This document shows, one piece after another, positions 16,448 to 24,566 of a DNA stretch of 35,302 nucleotides. Made by a program: the position numbers and the translations under genes. The DNA is taken from contig NZ_CALAOH010000100.1 in assembly GCF_937926365.1 (NCBI RefSeq), positions 1 through 35,302 of the forward strand. The letters run 5' to 3'. The first letter of the stretch is position 1, and each line of letters opens with the position of its first letter. Source of the stretch: an uncultured Azohydromonas sp. GTDB taxonomy: Bacteria > Pseudomonadota > Gammaproteobacteria > Burkholderiales > Burkholderiaceae_C. The notes beneath the pieces are model-generated. The model did no database searches. It was given only the letters and a program-made list of their open reading frames with translations, and was not told the origin of the DNA.

Positions 16448-18189
16448 ACGCCGAGTTTGTCCTTCAGAAAGACATCGATCTCGGCCAGCGCTACCGAAGT
16501 AGCCTGGGCGTCGCGTCGCCCTTGATATTCGAGCTTGCCCTCCTTAAGGCCGCGGTCGGAGATGACCACGCGGTGCGGCACGCCAATGAGCTCCCAGTCG
16601 GCAAACATCGCGCCCGGGCGTTCACCGCGGTCATCAAGCAGCACGTCCACGCCCTGTGCCTGCAGCGCCTGGTACAGCCGCCCGGCTTCAACGCGCACCG
16701 CCTCGCTACGGTCCATGCCGATGGGGCAGAGCACCACGCGGAACGGCGCCATGGCGTCGGGCCAGATGATCCCACGCTCGTCGTGGTTCTGTTCGATGGC
16801 TGCACCCAGTAGCCGCGTCACGCCGATGCCGTAGCAACCCATTTCCATGAACTGCGGCTTGCCCTTTTCGTCCAGGTAGGTCGCGTTCATGGCCTTGGAG
16901 TACTTGGTCCCCAGATAGAACACGTGCCCGACCTCGATGCCGCGCTGGATCGCCAGTGGGCCCTTACCGTCCGGCGAAGGGTCGCCTTCCATGACATTGC
17001 GAATGTCGGCCACCACGTCGGGCTCCGGCAGGTCGCGTCCCCAGTTGGCGCCGGTGTAGTGAAAATCCTCGTCGTTGGCGCCGCAGACGAAGCCCGCCAT
17101 GTTTGCCACCGTGCGATCAACCACCACCTTCACCGGCTGCTTCAAGCCGATAGGGCCCAGGTAGCCGGGCTTGCAGCCGAAATGGGCGTCGATCTCGGCC
17201 ACGGTAGCGAAGCGGAAGCCATCCTTGAGGCCTTCGATCTTGCTGGCCTTGACCTCGTTGAGCTCATGGTCACCACGCACCATCAACAGCCAGACGGTGG
17301 TCTTCTTGACTTTGCCGGCTTCGTCTAAATCATCGGTGGCGACCACCAGCGACTTGACCGTACGCTGCAACGGCAGGCCCAGCAGTTCGGCCACGTCGGC
17401 ACAGGTGGCCTTGCCCGGCGTGGGCGTCTTGGTCAGCGGTTCGGCAGCGGTGCCGCGCTCGGTCAGCAGCGGCAGCGCCTCGGCCAGCTCAATGTTGGCT
17501 GCGTAGTCGCTGTTGGGGCAGTATACGATCGCATCCTCGCCGGTATCGGCAATCACCTGGAACTCGTGCGAGCGGTCACCGCCAATGGCGCCGGTATCGG
17601 CCGCAACGGCGCGGTACTGCAAGCCCAGGCGGTCGAAGATGGCGATGTAGGCCTTGAACATTGCGTCATAGCTGCGCCCAGCGGATTCCTCATCGCGATC
17701 GAAGGAATATGCATCCTTCATCGTGAACTCCCGCCCACGCATGATGCCAAAGCGGGGCCGGCGCTCGTCGCGGAACTTCGTTTGGATGTGATAGAAGTTT
17801 TTGGGTAGCTGCTTGTAGCTTCGCAACTCCTGGCGCGCGATATCCGTCACGGCCTCTTCGGAAGTCGGCTGGATGATGAAATCGCGCTGGTGCCGGTCCT
17901 TCACACGCAGCAGCTCCGGCCCCATCTTGTCAAAACGTCCCGTTTCCTGCCACAGCTCAGCAGGCTGGACCACCGGCATAAGCAGCTCGATGGCGCCAGC
18001 GCGATTCATCTCCTCGCGGATAACGGCTTCAACCTTGCGGATCACACGCAGCCCCATGGGCATGTAGTTGTAGATGCCCGCGCCCAGGCGCTTGATTAGT
18101 CCGGCGCGCATCATGAGCTTGTGGCTCACGATCTCAGCATCGGCGGGCGCCTCCTTGAGTGTGGAGACAAAAAACTGCGAGGCTTTCAT
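16444..18189 (-). CDS. proS: Prolyl-tRNA synthetase (bacterial type with editing domain)
   Basis: Charges tRNA-Pro. 581 residues. Class II catalytic core: LIKRLGAGIYNYMPMGLRVIRKVEAVIREEMNRAGA (motif 1), FRDERRPRFGIMRGREFTMKDAYSFD (motif 2) and GCYGIGVTRLLGAAIEQ (motif 3). The inserted INS editing domain (about 225-400), which removes mischarged Ala, contains VKSLVV and GDHELNEVK. The C-terminal anticodon-binding domain spans about 470-575. The start MKASQFFVSTLKEAPADAE at 18189 is standard; the frame extends 34 codons further upstream without support. Its substrate tRNA-Pro(CGG) is also in this window (24567). Confidence 0.98.
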   Translation of the reverse strand: MKASQFFVSTLKEAPADAEIVSHKLMMRAGLIKRLGAGIYNYMPMGLRVIRKVEAVIREEMNRAGAIELLMPVVQPAELWQETGRFDKMGPELLRVKDRHQRDFIIQPTSEEAVTDIARQELRSYKQLPKNFYHIQTKFRDERRPRFGIMRGREFTMKDAYSFDRDEESAGRSYDAMFKAYIAIFDRLGLQYRAVAADTGAIGGDRSHEFQVIADTGEDAIVYCPNSDYAANIELAEALPLLTERGTAAEPLTKTPTPGKATCADVAELLGLPLQRTVKSLVVATDDLDEAGKVKKTTVWLLMVRGDHELNEVKASKIEGLKDGFRFATVAEIDAHFGCKPGYLGPIGLKQPVKVVVDRTVANMAGFVCGANDEDFHYTGANWGRDLPEPDVVADIRNVMEGDPSPDGKGPLAIQRGIEVGHVFYLGTKYSKAMNATYLDEKGKPQFMEMGCYGIGVTRLLGAAIEQNHDERGIIWPDAMAPFRVVLCPIGMDRSEAVRVEAGRLYQALQAQGVDVLLDDRGERPGAMFADWELIGVPHRVVISDRGLKEGKLEYQGRRDAQATSVALAEIDVFLKDKLGV

Positions 18190-18253
18190 GGATGAGAAGT
18201 CAAGAGATCGCACGATGGCGCCACGGAGCGTGCCGGGGGTCCAGAAGTCGGGG

Positions 18254-18323
18254 GTTACCGAGGTAACGCAGGCCGCAGCGAGCCAGTGCAATAATCAAAT
18301 CAATTCAAGAATTGGGGTTGATT
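18254..18323. promoter_or_regulatory. proS-rppH intergenic region with two short palindromes
   Basis: GTTACC-ga-GGTAAC (18254-18267) and CAATTC-aa-GAATTG (18301-18314) are perfect 6-bp inverted repeats. The second is framed by AATCAA (18294-18299) and TTGATT (18318-18323), making a near-palindrome that ends at the rppH ATG. In RNA it would fold against the TTGGGG that could serve as ribosome-binding site. Role unproven. Confidence 0.4.
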
Positions 18324-18905
18324 ATGCTCGACCGTGAAGGCTTCAGGCCCAACGTCGGCATCGTCCTGCTCAACGCGCGGAATCAGGTGTTCTGGGGCAA
18401 ACGGCTACGTACCCACTCCTGGCAGTTCCCGCAAGGCGGTATCAAGTACGGCGAGACGCCCGAGCAGGCCATGTTCCGCGAACTACACGAGGAGGTTGGC
18501 CTTCGACCTGAACACGTCAAGGTGCTCGCCCGTACGCGCGACTGGTTGCGCTACGAAGTCCCCGACCACTACATTCGCCGTGATGCCCGCGGCCACTACA
18601 AGGGGCAGAAGCAGATCTGGTTCCTGCTCAAGCTCCTGGGGCGCGACTCCGACATGAACCTCCGCGCCACCGATCATCCCGAGTTCGACGCTTGGCGCTG
18701 GAACGACTACTGGGTGCCGCTGGACATGGTCATCGAGTTCAAACGTGACGTGTACCAGATGGCACTCACCGAGCTCGCACGTTTTCTGCCGCGCGCCAAC
18801 CCGCACAACCGCTATTTGCGTGCGGGCATGCGTTCACACCAGCGCCATGAGGAGCCACCAGACGCCTCGCTGGCGCCACCAGTCAATCCCGGCAACCGGG
18901 CCTAA
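18324..18905 (+). CDS. rppH: RNA pyrophosphohydrolase RppH (Nudix)
   Basis: Removes pyrophosphate from 5'-triphosphate mRNA ends and so starts RNase E-dependent decay. 193 residues. The Nudix box is at 38-60 (GGIKYGETPEQAMFRELHEEVGL, split as G38-x5-E44-x7-R52-E53-x2-E56-E57-x-G59). MLDREGFRPNVGIVLLN and WQFPQGG are typical of RppH. The ATG at 18324 gives the canonical N-terminus; a TTG at 18312 would add four residues. An IS element sits directly after the stop codon, but its target duplication contains the stop, so the frame ends as it did before insertion. Confidence 0.96.
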   Translation: MLDREGFRPNVGIVLLNARNQVFWGKRLRTHSWQFPQGGIKYGETPEQAMFRELHEEVGLRPEHVKVLARTRDWLRYEVPDHYIRRDARGHYKGQKQIWFLLKLLGRDSDMNLRATDHPEFDAWRWNDYWVPLDMVIEFKRDVYQMALTELARFLPRANPHNRYLRAGMRSHQRHEEPPDASLAPPVNPGNRA

Positions 18906-18909
18906 GCAG
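18899..18909. repeat. Target-site duplication, left copy
   Basis: GGCCTAAGCAG, identical to 20349-20359. It contains the rppH stop codon TAA. Eleven bases is within the 10-13 range typical of IS4-family insertion. Confidence 0.95.
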
Positions 18910-18927
18910 CAGCCCTTTCAAGGTCTT
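18910..18927 (+). repeat. IS terminal inverted repeat, left
   Basis: CAGCCCTTTCAAGGTCTT; exact inverse of 20331-20348. Confidence 0.95.
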
Positions 18928-18978
18928 CAAGAAGCGGTCGGATAGGCTGTGGGGCCACATGTGAATCGAGAGCCAGCG

Positions 18979-20340
18979 ATGCTGAAGGAAGTGCTTGCAA
19001 GGTTCGAGCAGCGAGAAGCCACGAGCGTGATGGCGCGAGTGACGCTGGAGCGGGCAATCGATCCGGCGTGGGTTGACCAAATGTTTGAGGACCACAGGCA
19101 GCGGCAATACCCGCGAGAGTTGCTGTTTTCGACGGTGGTAGAGCTCATCACGTTGGTCTCGCTGGGACTGCGTCCATCGCTACATGCTGCGGCGAAGAGG
19201 GCTGAGCAGTTGCCGGTTTCGGTGGCTGCGCTGTACGAGAAGGTCAAGCGCACCGAACCTGCGGTCATGCGCGCCTTGGTCAGCGGCAGTGCCCAGCGGT
19301 TGGCGCCGGTGGTCGATGCGATGGAGCCCGAGACCAGCTTGCCGGGCTGGCAGCTGCGGGTGCTCGATGGCAACCACTTGCCCGCCAGCGACAAGCGCCT
19401 GGGCGCCTTGCGGGGACAGCGCGCAGCGGCGCTGCCAGGCCACACGCTGGTGGTGTACGACCCGGACGCGACGCTGGTGACGGATATCGTGCCGTGCGAG
19501 GACGCTCACGCCAGCGAGCGATCGGTGGCTGCAGTGCTGGTGGAGGGTAGCGGTGCCGGTGAGCTGTGGATCGGAGACCGCAATTTCTGCACCCTGGCGC
19601 TCATGCAAGGCTGGCACGACGCGCAGGCAAACTTCATCGTGCGCGAGCACACCAAGCACCCGCGCGTTCTGTGCGAACACCAGTGGGTGGCGTGCGGCAG
19701 CGTGGAGACGGGACAGGTGCGCGAGCAGCTCATTGATCTCGCTGAAGGGCAGACCCCGTGGCGGCGCATCGAATTGCAGCTGACTGCACCCACCGAGGAT
19801 GGCGACACCGTAATCCGGCTGTGGAGTAACCTGCCTGCACAGGTGAGTGCGCAACGTATAGCCGAAGTCTACCGAAAACGCTGGAAAATTGAGGGCATGT
19901 TCCAGAGGCTGGAGGCTGTGCTCAACAGCGAGATCCGCAGCTTCGGACATCCTCGCGCGGCGCTGTTGGGGTTCGCGGCGGCGGTACTGGCCTACAACGT
20001 GCTGTCGGTACTCAAGCGCAGCATTGAGCACGTGCATCGAGACACGGCTCCCGACCTTGATGTCTCGACGTACTACCTGGCCACGGAAATCAGCGCCGCC
20101 TACCACGGGATGCTCGTCGCGCTGCCACCGGAGCTCTGGGCATCGTGGGCCGACGCAAAACCATCGGCAATAGCCCGACGACTGCTGGAGCTGGCTCGAC
20201 ACGTCAATCCCAAGCACGTCAGTACCCATAAGCGAGGCCCCAAGCAGCGAGCTGCCAAAGCCTATGTGGACCATGCAACCGCGTCCGCTCATGTTTCTAC
20301 AGCGCGGGTGCTCAAGCAGGCACGTTCACAAAGACCTTGA
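18979..20340 (+). CDS. IS4-family DDE transposase
   Basis: About 453 residues from the ATG at 18979; in-frame GTG codons at 18949 and 18961 are alternative starts and none has a strong Shine-Dalgarno. Catalytic triad, numbered from the ATG: Asp130 (RVLDGNHLP), Asp200 (WIGDRNFC) and Glu305 within YRKRWKIE, the Y-x2-R-x3-E signature of IS4. The lysine normally seven residues after the Glu (YREK) is replaced by Glu here (FQRLEAVLN). The frame is intact and its stop codon lies inside the right inverted repeat. The element has more relaxed codon use than the flanking housekeeping genes. Confidence 0.95.
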   Translation: MLKEVLARFEQREATSVMARVTLERAIDPAWVDQMFEDHRQRQYPRELLFSTVVELITLVSLGLRPSLHAAAKRAEQLPVSVAALYEKVKRTEPAVMRALVSGSAQRLAPVVDAMEPETSLPGWQLRVLDGNHLPASDKRLGALRGQRAAALPGHTLVVYDPDATLVTDIVPCEDAHASERSVAAVLVEGSGAGELWIGDRNFCTLALMQGWHDAQANFIVREHTKHPRVLCEHQWVACGSVETGQVREQLIDLAEGQTPWRRIELQLTAPTEDGDTVIRLWSNLPAQVSAQRIAEVYRKRWKIEGMFQRLEAVLNSEIRSFGHPRAALLGFAAAVLAYNVLSVLKRSIEHVHRDTAPDLDVSTYYLATEISAAYHGMLVALPPELWASWADAKPSAIARRLLELARHVNPKHVSTHKRGPKQRAAKAYVDHATASAHVSTARVLKQARSQRP

Positions 20341-20348
20341 AAGGGCTG
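20331..20348 (-). repeat. IS terminal inverted repeat, right
   Basis: Exact inverse of 18910-18927; overlaps the transposase stop codon. Confidence 0.95.
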
Positions 20349-20359
20349 GGCCTAAGCAG
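20349..20359. repeat. Target-site duplication, right copy
   Basis: GGCCTAAGCAG, identical to 18899-18909. Confidence 0.95.
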
Positions 20360-20423
20360 AGCCGCACCACACACTGCGCCGCAGCGCTTGGTCGCGATGA
20401 CCTGGGCCCGCCGCATCTTCCTC

Positions 20424-21542
20424 TCAAGCCAGCACGAGGTTGGCACGATCGATGAGCTCGGGCTCGTTGACATAGCCCAGCAACACCTCGATCTGCGATG
20501 AGGGCTTGCGCATGATCAGCCGTGCCTCGGCGCTGGAATAGTTGGCCAAGCCCCGCGCGACTTCGACGCCCTGCGCATCGCGCACCGCGATGACATCGCC
20601 CCGGTGGAACTCGCCCTGCACCTCCACCACGCCAATGGGCAGCAGGCTCTTTGCCTCCTCGCGCAACTTGGCCGCGGCACCCGCGTCCACCATCACGCCG
20701 CCGCGCAACTGCAAATGATCCGCCATCCACTGCTTGCGCGCGGCCAGCTTGGGCGTCGAAGCGATCAGTGCCGTGCCAATGGACTCGCCCTGTACCAGAC
20801 GCAACAGCACATCGGGCTCGCGACCATAGGCAATCACGGTGCTAGCACCACTGCCCGCGGCGCGCTTGGCGGCCAAGATTTTGGTAATCATCCCGCCCTT
20901 GCCGATGCTGCTGCCCGCGCCGCCGGCCATCTGCTCCAACTCCGGCGTCCCGGCTGGCGCTTCGTCGATGAAGCGAGCATCGGGGTTCTTGCGTGGATCG
21001 GCGGAATACAGGCCACGCTGGTCGGTAAGGATCACCAGCGCATCGGCCTCCACCAAGTTGGCCACCAGCGCACCCAGCGTGTCGTTGTCGCCGAACTTGA
21101 TCTCGTCGGTCACCACTGTGTCGTTCTCGTTGATGACCGGGATCACCTTGAGCGACAGCAGCGTCAACAGCGTGGAGCGTGCGTTGAGATAGCGCTCGCG
21201 ATCAGCCAGGTCGGCATGCGTGAGCAGCACCTGCGCGCTGCCCATGCCCTGCTCGCGCAGCTTGCTCTCGTACATCCGCGCCAAGCCCATCTGGCCGACG
21301 GCGGCGGCGGCCTGCAGCTCATGTAGTTCCTTCGGACGCGCCGTCCATCCCAAGCGCTTCATGCCTTCGGCAATGGCACCGCTGGAAACCATGATGACTT
21401 CACGCCCCTGCTGTGCCAGCGCCGCGAGCTGCCGGCACCAGTTGCCGATGGCCTCGGCATCCACGCCACGGCCATCGTTGGTGACCAAGCTGGAGCCGAC
21501 CTTGACGACGATACGTCGCGCCTGTCGCAATACCTCGCTCAT
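20424..21542 (-). CDS. proB: Glutamate 5-kinase (ProB)
   Basis: ATP-dependent phosphorylation of glutamate, the first and feedback-inhibited step of proline synthesis. 372 residues. The amino-acid kinase domain (about 1-255) has VVKVGSSLVTNDGRG, MVSSGAIAEGMKRLGW, PVINENDTVVTDEIKFGDNDTLGA and GKGGMITKILAAKRA. A C-terminal PUA domain (about 280-365) is the long proteobacterial form. The start overlaps the obg stop as ATGA. Last gene of rplU-rpmA-obg-proB; faces rppH, now separated by the IS element. Confidence 0.98.
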   Translation of the reverse strand: MSEVLRQARRIVVKVGSSLVTNDGRGVDAEAIGNWCRQLAALAQQGREVIMVSSGAIAEGMKRLGWTARPKELHELQAAAAVGQMGLARMYESKLREQGMGSAQVLLTHADLADRERYLNARSTLLTLLSLKVIPVINENDTVVTDEIKFGDNDTLGALVANLVEADALVILTDQRGLYSADPRKNPDARFIDEAPAGTPELEQMAGGAGSSIGKGGMITKILAAKRAAGSGASTVIAYGREPDVLLRLVQGESIGTALIASTPKLAARKQWMADHLQLRGGVMVDAGAAAKLREEAKSLLPIGVVEVQGEFHRGDVIAVRDAQGVEVARGLANYSSAEARLIMRKPSSQIEVLLGYVNEPELIDRANLVLA

Positions 21543-22618
21543 GCCGTATCTCCTTCGGTGCGCTGCACCCCGTCGAAGCGCGGGTCGACCTCCGGCACCA
21601 CCGGGTGCTTATGCGCCTGGACGTGGTCAAAGATCGCGCGTAGCAGCGGATCCAGACCCTCACGTGCCAGCGCCGAGATCTCGAACACCGGACCTTTCCA
21701 CTTGAAGCGCTTGACGAAGTCCTTCACGCGCGCGGCCCGCTGCTCCATGGAAATCATGTCGAGCTTGTTGAGCACCAGCCAGCGCGGCTTCTCGTACAGC
21801 GTCGGGTCGTACTTCTTGAGTTCGGCCACGATGGCCTTGGCCTGCGCCACCGGGTCCACGCTTTCGTCGAACGGTGCGAGGTCCACCACGTGCAGCAACA
21901 AGTGCGTGCGCTGCAGGTGGCGCAGAAACTGATGCCCCAGGCCTGCACCCTCGGCAGCGCCCTCGATCAGCCCCGGCACGTCTGCAACCACGAAGCTCTG
22001 CTCGGGCCCGACGCGCACTACGCCCAGGTTGGGATGTAGCGTAGTGAAGGGGTAATCAGCGATCTTGGGTCGCGCATTGGAGATGGCGGCAATGAGTGTG
22101 CTCTTGCCCGCATTGGGCATGCCCAACAGGCCCACGTCGGCCAGCACGCGCAACTCCAGCTTGAGTTTGCGCCTCTCGCCCGGCCAGCCCGGCGTCTTCT
22201 GCCGCGGTGCGCGATTGGTGCTGCTCTTGAAGTGCAAGTTCCCGAAGCCGCCATCGCCGCCCTTGCAGATCAGCACCTTCTCATCGGGCACCAGCAGTTC
22301 GGTAAGAACCTCGTCGGTCTCGGCGTCCTTGATGATCGTGCCCAGCGGCATGCGCAGCACGATGTCCTCGCCTGCGGCGCCAAACTGGTCCGAGCCGCGG
22401 CCAGGCTCGCCGTTGCGCGCCTCGTGGCGGCGCGCATAGCGGTAGTCGATGAGCGTGTTGAGGTTGCGATCTGCCACGGCCCAGATGCTGCCGCCGCGAC
22501 CGCCGTCGCCGCCGTTGGGTCCGCCAAAGGGGATGAATTTCTCGCGCCGGAAGCTTACGCAGCCCGCGCCCCCGTCGCCCGCAGCGACATCGATGGTGGC
22601 TTCATCTACGAATTTCAT
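21539..22618 (-). CDS. obg: Ribosome-associated GTPase ObgE/CgtA
   Basis: Essential GTPase in 50S assembly and the stringent/starvation response. 359 residues. The glycine-rich Obg fold is at 1-158 (GDGGAGCVSFRREKF, GPNGGDGGRGG). The G domain has P-loop GMPNAGKST (166-174), DVPGL (213-217) and NKLD (284-287). It ends shortly after the G domain, so no C-terminal OCT domain is seen. Follows rpmA after a terminator-like hairpin, so obg-proB may have its own promoter: TATTCT lies 6 nt before the ATG with no Shine-Dalgarno. Confidence 0.98.
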   Translation of the reverse strand: MKFVDEATIDVAAGDGGAGCVSFRREKFIPFGGPNGGDGGRGGSIWAVADRNLNTLIDYRYARRHEARNGEPGRGSDQFGAAGEDIVLRMPLGTIIKDAETDEVLTELLVPDEKVLICKGGDGGFGNLHFKSSTNRAPRQKTPGWPGERRKLKLELRVLADVGLLGMPNAGKSTLIAAISNARPKIADYPFTTLHPNLGVVRVGPEQSFVVADVPGLIEGAAEGAGLGHQFLRHLQRTHLLLHVVDLAPFDESVDPVAQAKAIVAELKKYDPTLYEKPRWLVLNKLDMISMEQRAARVKDFVKRFKWKGPVFEISALAREGLDPLLRAIFDHVQAHKHPVVPEVDPRFDGVQRTEGDTA

Positions 22619-22639
22619 GGCGCAAGAATAGTCAAGTCG

Positions 22640-22670
22640 GAAATGACAAAGCCCCGGCGGGCCGGGGCTT
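22640..22670 (-). terminator. Terminator-like hairpin after rpmA
   Basis: Stem AAGCCCCGG (22649-22657) with CCGGGGCTT (22662-22670), loop cggg; on the minus strand it is followed by TTGTCATTT. It lies 23 bases past the rpmA stop and about 30 before the obg start, so it would attenuate ribosomal-protein transcription into obg-proB. Confidence 0.75.
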
Positions 22671-22692
22671 GGATGGTGACGAGGACGCCAGC

Positions 22693-22950
22693 TCAGACCG
22701 GGGTGACGAAGACCGTCTGGCGGTTGGCCGCGCCTTTGGTGGCGAAGGACACCTGGCCGTCCACGAGGGCAAACAGGGTGTGGTCCTTACCTACGCCGAC
22801 GTTCGTGCCGGCATGGAACTTGGTGCCGCGCTGCCGTACGATGATCGAGCCGGCCGAGATAGTTTGGCCGCCGAACACCTTCACGCCCAGCATCTTCGGT
22901 TTGGAGTCACGGCCGTTCCGGGTGGAACCGCCGCCTTTTTTCTGTGCCAT
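22693..22950 (-). CDS. rpmA: 50S ribosomal protein L27
   Basis: 85 residues, MAQKKGGGSTRNGRDSKPKM..., typical L27. The N-terminal tail reaches the peptidyl-transferase centre and starts directly with AQKKGGGS, without the cleaved extension seen in Firmicutes. Full length. 27 bases downstream of rplU, with GGAGAG before the start. Confidence 0.99.
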   Translation of the reverse strand: MAQKKGGGSTRNGRDSKPKMLGVKVFGGQTISAGSIIVRQRGTKFHAGTNVGVGKDHTLFALVDGQVSFATKGAANRQTVFVTPV

Positions 22951-22977
22951 GGTTCAGCTCTCCTGAGGCAACTAAGA

Positions 22978-23289
22978 TCAGCCGTTGACCGCGCCGATCT
23001 GGATTTCGGTGAAGGTCTGACGATGACCTTGGCGCTTCTGGTAGTGCTTGCGGCGACGCATCTTGAAGATGCGCACCTTGTCATGCTTGCCGTGCGCCAC
23101 GACGGTGGCAGTGACGGTAGCGCCGCTGACCAGAGGCGTGCCCACCTTCAGCTCCGCGCCGTTGCCGACAGCCAGAACCTGGTCGATCACGATCTCCTGG
23201 CCCACGTCCGCAGCAATCTGTTCTACCTTGATCTTCTCGCCGACAGCAACCTTGTATTGCTTACCGCCGGTTTTTATGACCGCGTACAT
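22978..23289 (-). CDS. rplU: 50S ribosomal protein L21
   Basis: 103 residues starting MYAVIKTGGKQYKVAVGEKIKVEQ; a complete L21 with the C-terminal KMRRRKHYQKRQGHRQTFTEIQI signature. The start at 23289 is supported by AGAAAGG upstream; a longer in-frame reading to 23613 crosses the ispB promoter and is not credible. A 12-bp perfect palindrome, CCGTGCGCACGG (23312-23323), lies in the leader, 23 bases before the ATG. Confidence 0.99.
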   Translation of the reverse strand: MYAVIKTGGKQYKVAVGEKIKVEQIAADVGQEIVIDQVLAVGNGAELKVGTPLVSGATVTATVVAHGKHDKVRIFKMRRRKHYQKRQGHRQTFTEIQIGAVNG

Positions 23290-23465
23290 ATGTGACCTTT
23301 CTCTTGGGAATCCGTGCGCACGGTAAACATCGCCGACACACGGAACTCGTAATTCTAACCCAAGATCGGAAATGACCCAGCTGCCGGCTGGGTTGGCCGA
23401 CTCGGCGTGCGACTTGCGGCACACCCCATGTCCCATGTGTCCGGCGCCTGCCATAAGGCGCTTCC

Positions 23466-23471
23466 TATAAT
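23466..23471 (+). promoter_or_regulatory. ispB -10
   Basis: Perfect TATAAT 23 bases before the ispB ATG. No good -35; a small hairpin GCGCC/GGCGC (23444-23448 with 23457-23461) lies in the spacer region. The intergenic stretch 23290-23494 is shared with the divergent rplU; an inverted repeat ACCCAGC/GCTGGGT is at 23375-23393. Confidence 0.55.
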
Positions 23472-23494
23472 CCGCGCCGACTTTTCGAGCACCC

Positions 23495-24484
23495 ATGACT
23501 TCATCGGCTTCCACACCCACAACCCCTTCCGCCGACGAGCTCATGGCGCAGGAGATGCAGACCGTCGATGCTGTCATCGTCGAGCGCCTGCGCTCCGACG
23601 TGGCCCTCATCAACCAGATCGCGCACTACATCATCAGCGCCGGCGGCAAACGCATCCGCCCACGCCTGGTGTTGCTATTCGCGCGTGCGCTGGGCTTCGA
23701 GGGACCTGAGCGTTTCACGCTGGCCGCCATCGTTGAATTCATCCACACCGCCACACTGTTGCATGACGATGTGGTGGATGAGTCCTCCCTGCGTCGCGGG
23801 CGCCAGACCGCGAATGCCCTATTCGGCAACGCCGCCAGCGTACTGGTAGGCGACTTCCTGTACTCCCGAGCCTTCCAGATGATGGTGTCCGTCAACCGCA
23901 TGCGCGTGCTTGACGTGCTGGCCAATGCCACCAACGTCATCGCCGAGGGCGAAGTGCTGCAGCTGATGAACATGCACGACCCCGATCTTGCAATCGAGGA
24001 CTATCTGCGCGTCATCCGCTACAAGACCGCCAAGCTTTTCGAGGCCAGCGCGCGACTGGGCGCCGTGCTGGCCGAGGCCGACGCTGTCACCGAGGAGCGC
24101 TGCGCCGACTACGGCCGCTCGCTGGGCACGGCCTTCCAACTCGTGGACGACCTGCTGGACTACCAGGGCGACACGCAGGAACTGGGCAAGAACGTGGGCG
24201 ATGATCTGCGCGAAGGCAAACCCACGCTGCCGCTGCTCATCGCCATGGCGCGTGGCACGGAGAAAGAGCGGCTGTTGATCCGCCACGCTATTGAGCACGG
24301 CGAGGTCGAGCGGCTGCCTGACATCGTGCAGATCGTGCATCGCACCGGCGCGCTGGAGGCCACACGCGAGGCCGCGCGCGCTCAAGCCGAACAGGCCCGA
24401 GCCAGCCTCGAAGCGTTGCCCGATTCCGAAGCGCGGAAATCTCTGCTAGAATTTTGTTTTCGGTCGGTTGACCGGACCTTCTGA
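23495..24484 (+). CDS. ispB: Octaprenyl diphosphate synthase (IspB)
   Basis: Trans-polyprenyl synthase that builds the ubiquinone side chain, the partner pathway of ubiX in this window. 329 residues. The first Asp-rich motif is DDVVDE (91-96) with LRRGRQTAN after it; the second is DDLLD (218-222) followed by YQGD. GGKRIRPRL (50-58) binds the allylic/IPP diphosphate. Chain length (C40) is inferred from family and organism type, not from residues. Divergent from rplU, the standard proteobacterial arrangement. Confidence 0.96.
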   Translation: MTSSASTPTTPSADELMAQEMQTVDAVIVERLRSDVALINQIAHYIISAGGKRIRPRLVLLFARALGFEGPERFTLAAIVEFIHTATLLHDDVVDESSLRRGRQTANALFGNAASVLVGDFLYSRAFQMMVSVNRMRVLDVLANATNVIAEGEVLQLMNMHDPDLAIEDYLRVIRYKTAKLFEASARLGAVLAEADAVTEERCADYGRSLGTAFQLVDDLLDYQGDTQELGKNVGDDLREGKPTLPLLIAMARGTEKERLLIRHAIEHGEVERLPDIVQIVHRTGALEATREAARAQAEQARASLEALPDSEARKSLLEFCFRSVDRTF

Positions 24485-24497
24485 AGACGAAGCGCTC

Positions 24498-24526
24498 CGG
24501 ACAGCAGCTGATAAATCTGATAGAAT
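24498..24526 (+). promoter_or_regulatory. tRNA-Pro promoter
   Basis: CGGACA (24498-24503), 17-base spacer, TAGAAT (24521-24526). Predicted start near 24533, leaving a leader of about 34 nt that contains the hairpin AGACAGA/TCTGTCT (24542-24548 with 24553-24559), a possible processing element. Confidence 0.55.
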
Positions 24527-24566
24527 AGAAAATGTTGAGGCAGACAGAGACGTCTGTCTTGAACAT

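Larger units (their letters stand above)
18910..20348 (+). mobile_element. Complete IS4-family insertion sequence, 1439 bp
   Basis: Bounded by an 18-bp perfect terminal inverted repeat starting CAGCCCTTTCAAGGTCTT (18910-18927; reverse complement at 20331-20348) and by an 11-bp target duplication. One transposase gene fills it and there are no passenger genes. It landed in the short space between the convergent rppH and proB genes, disrupting neither. Intact ends, duplication and open frame suggest recent insertion. Confidence 0.95.
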
